Assembly (NCBI GenBank): GCA_030549205.1
Contig: JAUKTV010000018.1
Coordinates: 186,001 to 250,000 of the forward strand
From: Apiosordaria backusii
Lineage: Eukaryota; Ascomycota; Sordariomycetes; Sordariales; Lasiosphaeriaceae
Reading direction: 5' to 3'
Length of the DNA: 64,000 bases
Shown: piece by piece, positions 35,216-46,228 of the stretch
Numbering within the stretch: the first letter of the stretch is position 1
Layout of the letters: each line of letters starts with the position of its first letter
The notes under the pieces: generated by a model
What the model was told of the DNA's origin: nothing
The model's database searches: none
Seen by the model: the letters and a program-made list of their open reading frames with translations, nothing else
Position numbers and translations under genes: made by a program

Positions 35216-36591
35216 TCTGACGTTGGAGATATTGGGGTTGCTGTGGAGTGCTTACCCTTGGTCATGGCCTGGGAGCTCTAGATTGGCAACATGAACCAGG
35301 CGATCAGCAGATGATTGGCAAAAGTGGATATCTCACAATCGGGTACTTATCTGCTTCCATTAGATACTTTACACAAACAGAATGAAATGAATAATACTTT
35401 CTCATCTTATATGCATCATCTACCCCGTAGAATGACTGGGGCCTTTCATAGAAGAGACAAACAAACAACCAAGCACTCAAAGAGGCTTGGCATGCAATCC
35501 CATGTCTAGTCGATCTTTTATCCTTCATCAAACACATAACATGCAATCCAGTCAACTGCATACTATCCAAAAATTAATTTACCTGGTTTTGTCAACGCAT
35601 CATCCCTTTTTCTAATAGGACAGTTGAACGTGAAGATCAGCCCTGATAGATGGTGCTGACATGGTCCGTGCACAACCCCTAGCTCGATGTAAACATCAGC
35701 CCCTTTTCCAAGCTGACAACCGCCGATGCCATGGCAAACAGACGATACCAAATGTGAACAGTTATGCTACAATATCATGGCTTGCCTTGATACACTTTGT
35801 GATAATCGCGAGTTTATTAGCATGTCATGTTGCCCATTTGCTGACGTTTTGACACGGTATTCCAGTTGCCGAGGAGTGCCTTCCTCGTTGACACCTACCT
35901 TACTGTGGCGGCAGGTGTGACTGCCGTCTATGCTAGCCCACAAAGTGATCTGTTCCTCCCCGAATTGAACGATGTAGAAATGGAAAGTTCCAGCGGGTTG
36001 TAAGGCAGGCAGGCACCGGCCAGCAAATATTTTTGAATATTTTATCTCGGCGACCCACGTTTCCTGGCTCTCTCTCTTCTTCCACACAAACCACCAATTT
36101 TGAAGCCGGCGACATCATTGACCCGCAACACGGCCCGCCCGGCGAGAACAACAGAAGCCCTAGCCTGCTGGGCGACTAATCGACGCCGGCAGCACTGTTT
36201 GACCATCTGCTGCAAGTATTTAACTGTGCGACTCCCTCGAGCTTTTCTCTCTCTGCTTCCTTTCCTCCTACAACAACCGGCGACCGCCACCTTCGAGACT
36301 TCAACAGGTAAGCCTTTTCCATTTAGCCACTCTTCCTCCATGTCCTCATTTCCTCATTTCCTCATTTCCTCTCTGGCTCAAGGCAACAACAGGCTCATTT
36401 CCCAGCCCCCAGCTTCCTTCCCTCTCCTCACTTGGCCTTACGGCAGGTCGGTCGAGCGACTTCCATTCATTTCTGCAAGCTCCGGTCGTTGCATCACTCG
36501 CTAACTTCTTCTTCAAGGCAACTCTTTGAACTCTCGCATCTCGGAATTTCATCAGCTTCGTTTGGCAATTCTGAGCTGAATCACCGTCAAC
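35216..36591. other. intergenic, promoter and leader of the zinc-knuckle gene
   Basis: No gene supported in the first 1000 bases. The last 300 contain a likely leader intron that begins at a strong donor (CAACAG|GTAAGC, 36308) and includes three 8-base repeats. Candidate acceptors are near 36380-36520. Confidence 0.45.
36344..36371. repeat. tandem repeat, unit CCTCATTT x3.5
   Basis: Three exact copies of an 8-base unit plus half a copy, inside the presumed leader intron of the zinc-knuckle gene. Pyrimidine-rich; probably a variable microsatellite. Confidence 0.8.
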
Positions 36592-38352
36592 ATGTCTTGG
36601 GACAACAATGCTGGTGCCAATGAGTGGGACACTCCCGCTCCCGCTGCCACCGGTGGCGGTGATGACTGGGGCAGTGGTCCTGCCGCCACGACCAACGACT
36701 TCCCCAGCGACAGCTTTGGCGGTGCTGCCAACTCCGGCGGTGACAATGCCGGTGGTGAGGACCGTGGCTGTTTCAACTGCGGCGAGACCGGGTAAGTCTT
36801 CATTTGGCCACATTCCCCCTTCACGAAGACACCATTACTAAGCGATTATCAGTCACAACAAGGCCGATTGCCCCAATCCGCGCAAGCCTCTTGGTGCTTG
36901 CCGCCGCTGTGGTGATGAGGGCCACTACAGCAAGGATTGTCCGACTGCTGGCCCCCTGACTTGCAACAACTGCGGCTCGACTGAGCACTTACGCAAGGAG
37001 TGTCCTGATGCCAAACCCATGACTTGCAACGCGTGCGGCAGCGAGGAGCACCTTCGCAAAGACTGCCCCGATGCCGGGCCTCTGCTTTGCAAGAACTGTG
37101 GCGAAGAGGGTAAGTGGCCATTGTTGTCTGGTTGATTGACTCCGTGATGGAAATGCTGACTTGTAGTGTCCTAGGCCACACTGTCTCTGCTTGCGAGAAT
37201 GCTCGCAAGATTGACCGTAGCGACGTCCCCGACAAGACCACCGAGGAGGCTTGGGAGCTCATCAAGGCTGGTGTTGCCGAGCGAGACATCGACGACATCA
37301 AGGCTGCCGTACAAGTCTACGTCAAGTCTCAGCCCCAGTGCACTTACCAGCAGTTGGAATCTGCTTTCCGCGCCCAGAACATTGGTGTCTGGCTCATCGC
37401 CCTTGAGAGGCCCACTGTCGCGACCCTTACCAATATGGACCTTCAGGGCAACCTCGGCAAGAAGTACACTGTGTCCTATCGCTTCTCGCCCAATCCTGCC
37501 CGTCCCCGTGAGCGCGAGGGCTGGCCTCAGAATGAAGAGGAGCGCATGGCCCGCCTCGCTGACGCTGGTGAGCTTGTTGCTGGCAATCTGCCCAAGTGCC
37601 GCAACTGTGACCAAATCGGCCATATTTCCAAAAACTGCAAGGAGGATAAGCGAGAGGCCGAGCGTGTCCTCATCAAGTGTTACAACTGTGATGAAGTCGG
37701 CCACCGTGTTCGCGACTGTAAGTCTTTGCCATGTTGAGTATGTTGTATAGGGGGCTAACTTTGGTTTCAGGCCCGACTCCCCGTGTGGACAGATCCCTTT
37801 GCAAGAACTGCGGCCAGCCTGGCCACCCGGTCGCCGAGTGCCCCGAGCCTCGCTCCGCCGAGGGTGTGGAGTGCCGGAAGTGCAATGAGAGTGAGTTTAT
37901 GGCCATGAACCAGTTGATACCTATGATCGTGAGCTGACCGATTTCTCCGTTTTAGCTGGTCACTTTTCCCGTGACTGCCCCTCTGCCGGCCCCCGTGGCT
38001 GTCGCAACTGTGGCCAAGAGGGCCATATGTCGAAGGAGTGCACCGAGCCCCGCAACATGGACAACGTCCAGTGCCGCAACTGTGACGAGATGGGGCACTT
38101 TTCCAAGGAGTGTCCCAAGCCCCGCGATTGTAAGTTGTTGTCGTCTTTCAGCACAATGAGGACGTGCTTGCTGACTGTTCCTCGTCAGATTCTCGTGTCG
38201 AGTGCCAGAATTGTGGGCAAAAGGGCCACACCAAGGTCCGTTGCTCAAACCCCTTGGCTCGGGACGATGAAGATGGCGGTGATGCCAACTTTGGCAACGA
38301 TGACTTTGGGTCCGCCCCTCCTCCCGCGGCTACTGGCGATGATGGCTGGTAA
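36592..38352 (+). CDS. CnjB-type protein with twelve CCHC zinc knuckles
   Basis: Predicted single-stranded nucleic-acid-binding protein of 485 residues. Exons 36592-36791, 36853-37109, 37175-37717, 37771-37890, 37956-38129 and 38189-38352; every intron falls inside or beside a knuckle and all keep frame. There is a Gly/Asn/Asp/Trp-rich N-terminus (SWDNNAGANEWDT) and a matching acidic C-terminus (ending TGDDGW). Twelve CX2CX4HX4C knuckles are seen, five before and seven after an unusual spacer of about 130 residues (IDRSDVPDKTTEEAWELIKA through VSYRFSPNPARPRE) that has a predicted helical start and no zinc ligands. Relatives include CNBP/Gis2/Byr3, which bind mRNA or G-rich DNA, and fungal proteins annotated as CnjB zinc-knuckle factors. 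Whether the target is RNA or DNA is not shown. Confidence 0.9.
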
Positions 38353-38731
38353 TCAGCTGTTTCTACATCTCTACGACAATATGGTCTTGGGGATTTTGGG
38401 TGGAATCTTGAGTTTTCGTTGACTTGGGCTGTTGATCTTCTGGGTCATTTTCTAGAGGACTTGCTTTGAGAACAGCCACCAGATACCTAGATAGGTAGCC
38501 ATCTTACTTGGGCTCTGTGCCTCATAAAAGAAAGGATGATTTTTCACTGAAACTGATTGATCCTGTGATGCGAAGATGCTTCGTTGTTTAGAGAATACAC
38601 CTCTTATGAATCGTCCGGGCTCTGGTCGAGGGTGTTGGTCTGAAGTGAGTGCTGCCATACATGAACGTGGTTTTCCACAAGTACATACACATAAATGACC
38701 CATGACTTTCGGCATGCCCCCTTTTTGTGGC
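38353..38731. other. short convergent intergenic region
   Basis: No gene supported. Contains the 3' ends of the zinc-knuckle and methyltransferase genes. Confidence 0.5.
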
Positions 38732-39672
38732 TTATTTTGTCAAGACACCAATGATGTGCGGCATGGTCTGGAACCAAGGCGAGTTCGCTGGCTGGGCCAG
38801 ATCGACTTCCTTCCACGGACCCGCGTCCTGAAGGAGATACTTTGACGTGTCTCTGCACATCTCGCATCCACCAACAAAATGAGGCCAAAAGATGTTCATG
38901 AAGGCTGTTTTTTTTTCGGGCTTGTTAGTGATTTATTGGACAATCAGAAGACGAGGGATAAAAGCATACACTGATACCACCCCAACCACCTTGGCTGCCT
39001 CGGCTGCCAGTGCTCTCCCTCCCCCGGCAGCTCGCCGTCAAAAGTCTTGACGTGCTCGTAGACGTACCACTTCCCGCCGGGCTTGAGGTACTCGTACAGC
39101 ATCTTGATGTTTTTCCGGGGTTCGGGGATCGAGCAGAGGCACATGACGGTCATGACGCTGTCCACACTGCCCTTTTCGATGTGGGCTGCTGACTCGAGAT
39201 CCTCGATCCCGACGGGGATAACCTGGTACTTCCCCTCCAGCCCGGCAGATTTTACAGACTGAGAGAGAGAGGCGGCGTTCCCCTCGTTGGGCTCGACGCC
39301 GTAGATCTTGGTGATGGAGGGGATCTGGGACAAGGTTGGGAGCCACATGCCGGAGCCGGGACCGATTTCTAGGACTGTGCCCGTGAGGGGAGGGTGGACT
39401 GGGGTTGGGTGGGTGATTCCGCGAGAGATGTGGCCTGAGAGGAGGGGGATGACCATGGCGGATGAGTTCTCGCGGACTTGGGGGCCGACGAAGGACCAGA
39501 AGTGGGTGAACCAGAGGGATTTGAGCTGGGAGAAGTTCCAGGGAAGGAGGAGGGAGGGGTTGGAGAGCATGGTTCGGGGCAAGAAGGTGAGGGAGAGGAG
39601 GATGAATTTTTGGGGGAAGAGGAGGGAGGAGAGCATGTCCCAGAGGGAGTAGTCTTCTTTCATGACGGGCAT
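38732..39672 (-). CDS. SAM-dependent methyltransferase, METTL7-like
   Basis: Class I methyltransferase of 291 residues. Exons on the minus strand: 39672-38970 and 38904-38732, joined in phase 1 at a GTATGC donor to give GWYQSFMNIFWPHFVGGC. The first 50 residues contain two hydrophobic stretches (MLSSLLFPQKFILLSLTFL and a Leu/Pro-rich segment), suggesting association with a membrane. The SAM-binding motif is TGTVLEIGPGSGMWLP, followed by the acidic post-motif YGVEPNEGN and GSVDSVMTVMCLCSIP. The C-terminus (HFVGGCEMCRDT through WFQTMPHIIGVLTK) matches the thiol/lipid-droplet METTL7 group and fungal relatives. The substrate is unknown. An alternative start at residue 4 is possible. Confidence 0.87.
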
Positions 39673-39933
39673 GGCTGTGATGGGATGAGGTGGGTGAGGA
39701 TTTCAGCTGTGGCAAATGTCAGTGAATGAGAACTGAGCTAGGAGAGGGAAAGGGAAGGCTGCGTACTGAGGGGTGAGGGGTTTGGTGGTCATATATATAT
39801 ATGTTCCCCGGGTCGTACTAGGACGTATACACCGAACAGCTATCCAATCAAGCGGTTCATCGCTCCAGGCAGAGGGGAGGACTTCAGGGGCTAGACAGAC
39901 TCCCCTTTATTCTTGGCCGAGTTTGCTGTTGTG

Positions 39934-39949
39934 AGGGTTAGGGTTAAAG
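39934..39949 (+). promoter_or_regulatory. telobox-like AGGGTTAGGGTTAAAG
   Basis: Second tandem TTAGGG pair of the window, again in a divergent promoter region, about 390 bases upstream of SCJ1 and 260 upstream of the methyltransferase. Confidence 0.4.
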
Positions 39950-39956
39950 TTTAAAG

Positions 39957-39963
39957 CAGCGTG
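39957..39963 (+). promoter_or_regulatory. possible UPR element core CAGCGTG
   Basis: Matches the yeast Hac1-binding core CAGCGTG, 375 bases before the ER chaperone SCJ1 start. Seven bases alone occur by chance often, so the case rests on the position in front of an ER chaperone gene. Confidence 0.3.
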
Positions 39964-40337
39964 TGCAGGGACAATGCTAGCGATAACAGTGATAACAAAT
40001 TGGTACCCAATCATAACCGCCCGATAAGATTTACATGTTCCCAATGGCCACTCTGTCTGCATTGGAGCTTCCTTGCGCCGTGCCGCGAGCTGTGCTGCCA
40101 CCCCGAGTCTGTATAAGTGTACTTTACTTCTTCAGCGCCAACGAGATTTTGTCGCAACCACCGCTTGATTTCTCACTTGATTTTTCGATATCTGGACACG
40201 TTTAGCCTCCAGTCACTCGTTTGAAGTTTGGTTTACATTCCAGCTCCGCCGGCGCCCGCGCGCGCAATTCCTTGAAGTTATCGCCAAAGTAGCCACTGCT
40301 TCCACGCCGGAGAGGACACAAGACACATACGAACAAG

Positions 40338-41725
40338 ATGAGGTTCGGCAAGGGGCTCCTATTGGGGCTACTTGCCTTTGCGCAGGTTGTTATGGGGGAG
40401 GATTACTACAAGGTCCGTTTGTTTCTCGTCGGTCTGTCCCAGGACGAATGCTGACAATGGTATCACAGGTCCTCGGTATTAGCAAGGACGCAACCGAGAA
40501 GCAGATCAAGTCTGCCTACAGACAATTAAGCAAAAAATACCACCCAGACAAGAATCCGTTAGTCTCTGCCCCCCTCATTTCTACCCATTCGTGCAACTAA
40601 CACCGCCGTCAAAACAGAGGCGATGACTCCGCCCACGACAAATTTGTCCTCGTCTCCGAAGCCTACGAAGCGCTCTCCGACCAAGAGTCCCGCTCCATGT
40701 ACGACCAGCTCGGCTACGACGCCTACAAGCAGCGCAAGCAAAACGGCGGCCAAGGCGGCGGCCACGACCCCTTCGACCTCTTCTCCCGCTTCTTCGGTGG
40801 CAGCGGCCACTTTGGCAACCGACCCGGCGAGCGCCGCGGGCCCAACCTCGAGCTCAAAGTCGGCATTGCCCTCCGCGACTTCTACAACGGGAAGACGACC
40901 GAGTTCCAATGGGACAAGCAGCAGATCTGCGAGGATTGCGAGGGCACAGGTGCGGCGGATAAGGTGGTACACAAATGCCATGCTTGCAACGGACAGGGTG
41001 TCAGGCTGGTGAGGCACCAGATCGCTCCAGGGATGGTCACCCAGGTGCAGATGCAGTGCGATCACTGCGGCGGGAGGGGCAAGTCGATCAAGCACAAGTG
41101 TAAAGCTTGTGGTGGGGAGCGGGTTGTTCGCAAGCCTACTCCGGTGTCTGTCACTATTCAGCGCGGTATGGCTAATGGAGTGCGGATTGCCTATGAGAAC
41201 GAGGCCGATGAAAGCCCTGATTGGGTGGCTGGCGATCTCTTGGTTACTCTTGTCGAAAAGGAGCCAAGTCTTGAGGAGGACAACCCGGATCACGTCGACG
41301 GTGTATTCTTCAGGCGCAAGGGTAATGATCTCTACTGGAAGGAAGTGCTGTCGGTTCGGGAGGCCTGGATGGGCGACTGGACTAGGAATCTCACACACTT
41401 GGACGGGCACGTCGTTCGGTTAGGTCGCAAGAGAGGGGAGATTATTCAGCCTGGCCATGTCGAGACCGTACCAGGGGAGGGTATGCCCATCTGGGACGAG
41501 GACGGGGATAGTGTCTACCACAAGACCCAGTTTGGAAACCTCTACGTCGAGTACACGGTTATTCTACCCGATCAAATGGAGAGCGGTATGGAGAAGGAGC
41601 TCTGGGCGCTGTTCCAAAAATACAGGGCGAAGAACGGGGTGGATCTGCACAAGGATAGCGGCAGGCCAGAAAAGGTCGTTTTGCATGAGGACCAGGAGCG
41701 GGAGCGGGAGCATGAGGAGTTATGA
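40338..41725 (+). CDS. SCJ1: ER-lumenal DnaJ co-chaperone, SCJ1 type
   Basis: J-domain co-chaperone of ER Hsp70 (Kar2/BiP), 423 residues, in folding and ER-associated degradation. Exons 40338-40412, 40469-40557 and 40618-41725. A clear signal peptide (MRFGKGLLLGLLAFAQVVMG) precedes EDYYKVLGI. The J-domain includes the HPD triplet in KKYHPDKNP and ends near YDQLGYDAYK. A Gly/Phe-rich stretch (FDLFSRFFGGSGHFG) follows. The Cys-rich zinc region has four CxxCxGxG-like repeats: CEDCEGTG, CHACNGQG, CDHCGGRG and CKACGGER, the last imperfect. The substrate-binding C-terminal domains follow. The last four residues are HEEL, a variant of the HDEL ER-retrieval signal. Signal peptide plus retrieval signal make ER-lumen location convincing. 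The first intron lies right after the signal peptide exon. Confidence 0.94.
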
Positions 41726-42065
41726 TCATGATTGTTTGTCACTGGCGATTTTTCTTTTAGGAGCTAGAGCGGAAACTAGATGGTTTCATTCATAAACATG
41801 TGTTCAAATGTATTACAGTAACAGACAAAGATCATCATATATTTAGTCATGTGTAATTCATAAATATCGAAAAGAAATGGTATTACCCCAGAGTGGTGAT
41901 CCGTTTCCCCTTGCCACAATATACGAAAAAAGAACGCAAAAAGTCATATCTAGCGTAGCAAGCAAACATTGATATCGAGTCAAGATACAAAAAAGCAGAA
42001 AATGACATGTATAAAGAAAACGAAAACAAATAACAACGCAAAGCCAAACGCAGGTCATTAAATCA
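41726..42065. other. short convergent intergenic region
   Basis: A-rich, with no gene supported. Contains the 3' ends of SCJ1 and the DUF3824 gene. Confidence 0.5.
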
Positions 42066-45000
42066 TCACCGATACCTCTCCCGATCACTCTCATCATCCC
42101 TCTCTCTGTGGTGCCTCCTCCTCCTCCGCTTCCGATCTTCATCACCGTAATAATCATCATCATCATCATCGTAATCATGAGAATCGTGACGCCCCTTTTT
42201 CCTTTCTGTCGCATGCCTACTGCTCTCCCCACGCTCATCCTCCCCTCTCCTCTTGTCACTCCTTCTCCTCCGCCTATACCGATCATTTTCATCATCCCCC
42301 TCATCCTCGCTCCGATCGTGACCTCGACTTTTACCTTTTCTGCCTCTATCCCTCTCCCGATCTCTCTCTCGGCTAACCTCCCGACTCCCACTCCTGCTCC
42401 CATGGTCTTCGCCACCGCCTTGCAACAAATTTCCGCTCAATAACCCTCCAATCAACCCCATCCAACTGCCCCTCCCCTCCAAAACCCCCGTGACATTCTG
42501 CACGATCTTTTCTACGGTTTCTTTATCTGTCCCACTAACGGCCCAATCGCCCATCATGTTTAACCCATTGGCCCCCTTCGGACTGCGGTATTCAAACGAT
42601 CCCTTTCTTGAATGCACACCCCCTGTTCCGTGACCAGAACCACCACCACCCGTTAGCGGTCTCCCCTGAGCATCGAAACGATCAGGCAGCTCCTCCACGG
42701 CTGATTCGTCATCCGTATCCGATGTCACTTTCTTGTCTTTGGTCTTCTTGCGGAGGGACTTGTCATCGTCACTACTCGTGTTGTCTAATGGGGAAGGGGG
42801 GGTAATATCGCTGTCTTCTGCTCCGGAACGCGCAGCCTCTTGAGCCTCGCGGTGACGGCGGAGAGTTGCCTGTGACTTTGGAGACATGGGGATGAAAATG
42901 ACGGATCTGGCGGTGCGGGGGGTTCCAGGGATGTCGTTGGGGTCCTCATCTTCGGTTTGAGGGGTCATAATGGGTGATGATGGAGGGGAGTAGAAGGGGG
43001 TGAGCTTGGTGTTTAGACCATCTATAGACATATCAAGTTAGTATTGATATCACAAATTAATTGCGAACAAAAAGCAAATACGGTCTGGAATGTCATGGGG
43101 GATATGACGAAACACCGAGACCAGACGCACCCTTCTTGTCACCTTCTACGTTGGGGTGGGGGCTAGCGGCGACGGTGGTTGCGGCAGCAGCTGCTGCAGC
43201 TGCAGCTCCTGCTGGGATAGAACGACCAACGACGACATGAGAAGCTTCATTACTCACATGTTCAGGGCCTGGGGGCTGGTTGGGGGGCGGTCCTTGGGGT
43301 GCTGAGGGCGGCGGCATCTGGTGCGGAGGGCCAGGGGGCATGCCGTTGTTGGTGGCTGCTGAGTTGGGTGGCGCCCCAGGTGGCGGAGGGGAGAAACGGG
43401 GGTAGTCTGCTGGACGGTAGGGCTGGTACTGTTGTTGATGGAGGTTGTCCGAGACGTAGTTAGGGTGGTTGGTGAAACCGTTATTTACTACGGGTTGCGG
43501 CGGTGGTGGGGGTTGCCAGTACCCTCCTGACGCATGTGCTGGCGAGGGCGTCCGTCGGTAGCTGTCTTCATCCTCGTAGCCTTGAGGTCACGTCAGTAGG
43601 ACATTCCATGGTTGCGCCTGTGAAGGGTCAGTTCTACTCACGCCTCTGATCCCGCTCCTTACCCCTGCTCCTCTCTCTTTCCCTCTTCCGCTCTATGTCA
43701 CGGTCATAGCTCCTGTCTCGGCTTCGATCCCTAGACCTGTCCCGAGATCTGTCCCTAGATCTGTCTCTGTCCCTATCCCTGTCCCTCTCTCGCTCTCGGT
43801 CACGGTCACGATCTCTCCTATCACGATCTCTCTCATCTCTGTCCCTCTCTTTTTCCTTTTCTTTTTCCTTCTTGTTTTCACGAACCTTCTTGATGCCAAA
43901 AGCTGCTGCGCCAGCGGCAGCAGCACCAGCAGCCAAGTCTCTCAGTTTACTGCTACTTCTCTTCTTTTCTTTGTCCGTCTCGGGCTCGCTATCCGCCGAG
44001 TAGTCATCATCATCGTCTCTCGATCGTCGCCGGTGGCTCCTCCTCCTCCGTCCGCAGTGTCGGCCCTCCTCTGCCGCGGACTCATACCCCGCTGCCGCAG
44101 CAGCCGGTCCCATCGCCGCGCCGTAAGGATCGTGGGGACGGGCCGGGTTCGCATACAGGGGGTGTGCCCCGTACTCAACCATGCCTAGTTCAGGATCAGT
44201 GGTGGGAAGGTCAGCGTCGGGGTACGTGGGTCCGGACCGAGGTAAACTTCTGCTTCTACTGCGCCGATGGTAGTCCTCCGCATCGCGCGCATAATGCTCA
44301 TCATCGCTGAGTTCGCGTTCACGCTTCAATGCCTCCCTCTCCTTCTCCTCCTCCTTCTTGTCCTGTCGCTTGTCGTACATCTTCTTGGCACCGGCAGCGG
44401 CAAGGCCGGCAGCCACCATCTCGGCGCCGGTGCGCAGACGAGATCGGGACCGGCTCTTACCATCGCGGGACTTGCTTCTCTTATGGCGGTAGTGCTGGAC
44501 AAGTCCAACGGCGGCGGCAGTGCCCAATCCGGCTTTGGCTGCTGCGCTCTTGGATCTCTTGCGGCTGGGGGAACGGGAGCTGTCGCTGTCAGCGCGGTGG
44601 ACGGGACGTCCACGTGCCATCTCCTCCTTCTCGACCTTGTTGCTCTGGTACAGTTTGGCAGCGCCAGCAGCCGCGAGAGCCACGGCAGCGATACCAAGAC
44701 CTGTCTTGAGCCTAGAGTGAGGCGACCGGGAACGAGACCGCGAACGGCCATGCCGAGACCGAGAGCGCTCCCTGATGATGACCTCTCTTTCCTTGTCTCC
44801 ATACTTCTCTTCATAAGCACTGTGTGCACGCCTGGCTACCTCGGTGCCAATGGCACCCAGAGCAGCACCAGCGAGAACCTTGCGTCCACGCTTCTCAGGA
44901 AGCTCCCCGTTGGCATTGCGGCGAGATGCAAGGATTGCAGAGATACCCGCACCAGCAAGAGCACCCTCGGCAAGGTGGCGCTTTCTGTGAGGACTGCTCG

Positions 45001-46228
45001 ATTCCTCACGTTTGACAATTCTTCGCCTGACGTAATATTCACCGTCCGATTCGGCATCACTGTAACCATGGTGATGGCTATGACGGCTATGACTATGGTG
45101 GTGGTGATGGTGACGATGAGGCTCCCCATAGCGTTCAACTTCATACTCCTCCTCGCGGCGCTCTCCATGGTAAGGTCCGACCTCACGAGATTCCCGACGG
45201 TAATAGTATTCCTCATCTCGAGCATCTCGAGCAGGAATGCGAGCTATCGCCACATCACGTGTCTCTTGTGCTTGCTCACGAATGACAACAGGGGGTGGAG
45301 GGGGTGCCTCCTGAACAATAATTCTCTGCTCAGGGGCACGTTGGCGAATAACGATGGGTGCAGGCGCAGGCTGAACGATGGGCTCGTAGTACTCGGTTTC
45401 CTTGCGCCAGCGCTCAATCTCTCCGCTGTATCTGTCATCATCACGGAGGTCACGCTCTTCGACCCGGCGTTCTACCACAACTTCGCCGCCATGAGAGTCT
45501 CGACGCTCGATCCTCCTCTCCACCCGAACCTCGGTTTGCTTATCCTCATCCCAATACGAGCGACGGTCCCAGTCGCGGGGAGTCCTTGGGGAGAAAGCAT
45601 CATTGCGATCGCGCTCAACCCGCTCCAATTCCTTGGACTCGTAGATAACCTTGGGGCGGTCTCTATCCTCGCGCCAGTACTCGTTCCGGTCGTCTCGCTC
45701 CACCACCTGCCTCTCAACCACAGTGCGGGTCCGATCATAGTCCCGGTCGTCCCGCTCCCGCTCAATAATGCGCTCCCGCTCCACAACAGTGTCCCTATCC
45801 CCGCCGCGATCGCGATACTCGGTCCGGTCGACCCGGATGAAGTCGTCCCTGGGTTCGCGCTCCCTCTCCCGCTCAATCACCTCGCGGCGCTCTACATACG
45901 TGCCGCTGTGAGGGGACGGCTCGAACGCAGAGCGAGGGCGCTCGGGGATATACACGCGCTCAACCCGGCGGTCGACTTCGATGTGGTCATCCCGACCTAC
46001 ACGGCTGGCAGGACCATACCGGCTGCGGCGCTCTTCCTCGACTTCGACCTCGCGCTCGCGCTCCACTCGGTCGGTCTTCTCCACAGAGACCGGTCCAACC
46101 TTGTACCGGCGCACTGTCGTTCTTTTGTAGCCCTCATCGTCGGAGGGCGACGTGTCCCGGGTGTAGCGGGACTCGCGGTACACCTCGGGCATGGTAGGCG
46201 AGCTGGGTCGGTGTTGGGTCACACGCAC
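42066..46228 (-). CDS. large DUF3824-type repetitive protein, Ala/Gly-zipper segments
   Basis: Fungus-specific protein of 1330 residues from the first ATG, or 1318 from the ATG at 46192, which has the better context and reads MPEVYRESRYTRDTS. Exons on the minus strand: 46228-43642, 43580-43131 and 43021-42066, both introns in phase 1. The N-terminal third is an extremely charged coiled region (Arg/Asp/Glu repeats). Then come five short segments rich in Ala and Gly: AGALAGAGISAIL-like at about 44.9 kb, TGLGIAAVALAAAGAAKLY, AGLGTAAAVGLVQHY, AEMVAAGLAAAGAKKMY and DLAAGAAAAGAAAFGIKK. An RD/RS-repeat block follows, then a Pro-rich block (exon 2), and a basic-acidic tail with a run of Asp. Proline-rich DUF3824 proteins have no known function. 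Membrane or septal association is only a guess. Confidence 0.82.
43717..43830. repeat. coding tandem repeats encoding RDRSRDRS
   Basis: Degenerate 12-base units (GATCTGTCCCTA-like on the plus strand) encode an alternating Arg-Asp-Arg-Ser run in the DUF3824 protein on the minus strand. Probably variable in length between strains. Confidence 0.6.

Larger units (their letters stand above)
39673..40337. other. divergent promoter region, methyltransferase and SCJ1
   Basis: No gene supported. It contains a (TA)n run at 39791-39802, a telobox at 39934-39949 and a possible unfolded-protein-response element at 39957-39963. Confidence 0.5.

Noticed and set aside
39790..39803. (TA)n run as a possible TATA box
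   Set aside because: It is a simple repeat about 120 bases from the methyltransferase start; it may contribute to the promoter but is not a specific signal.
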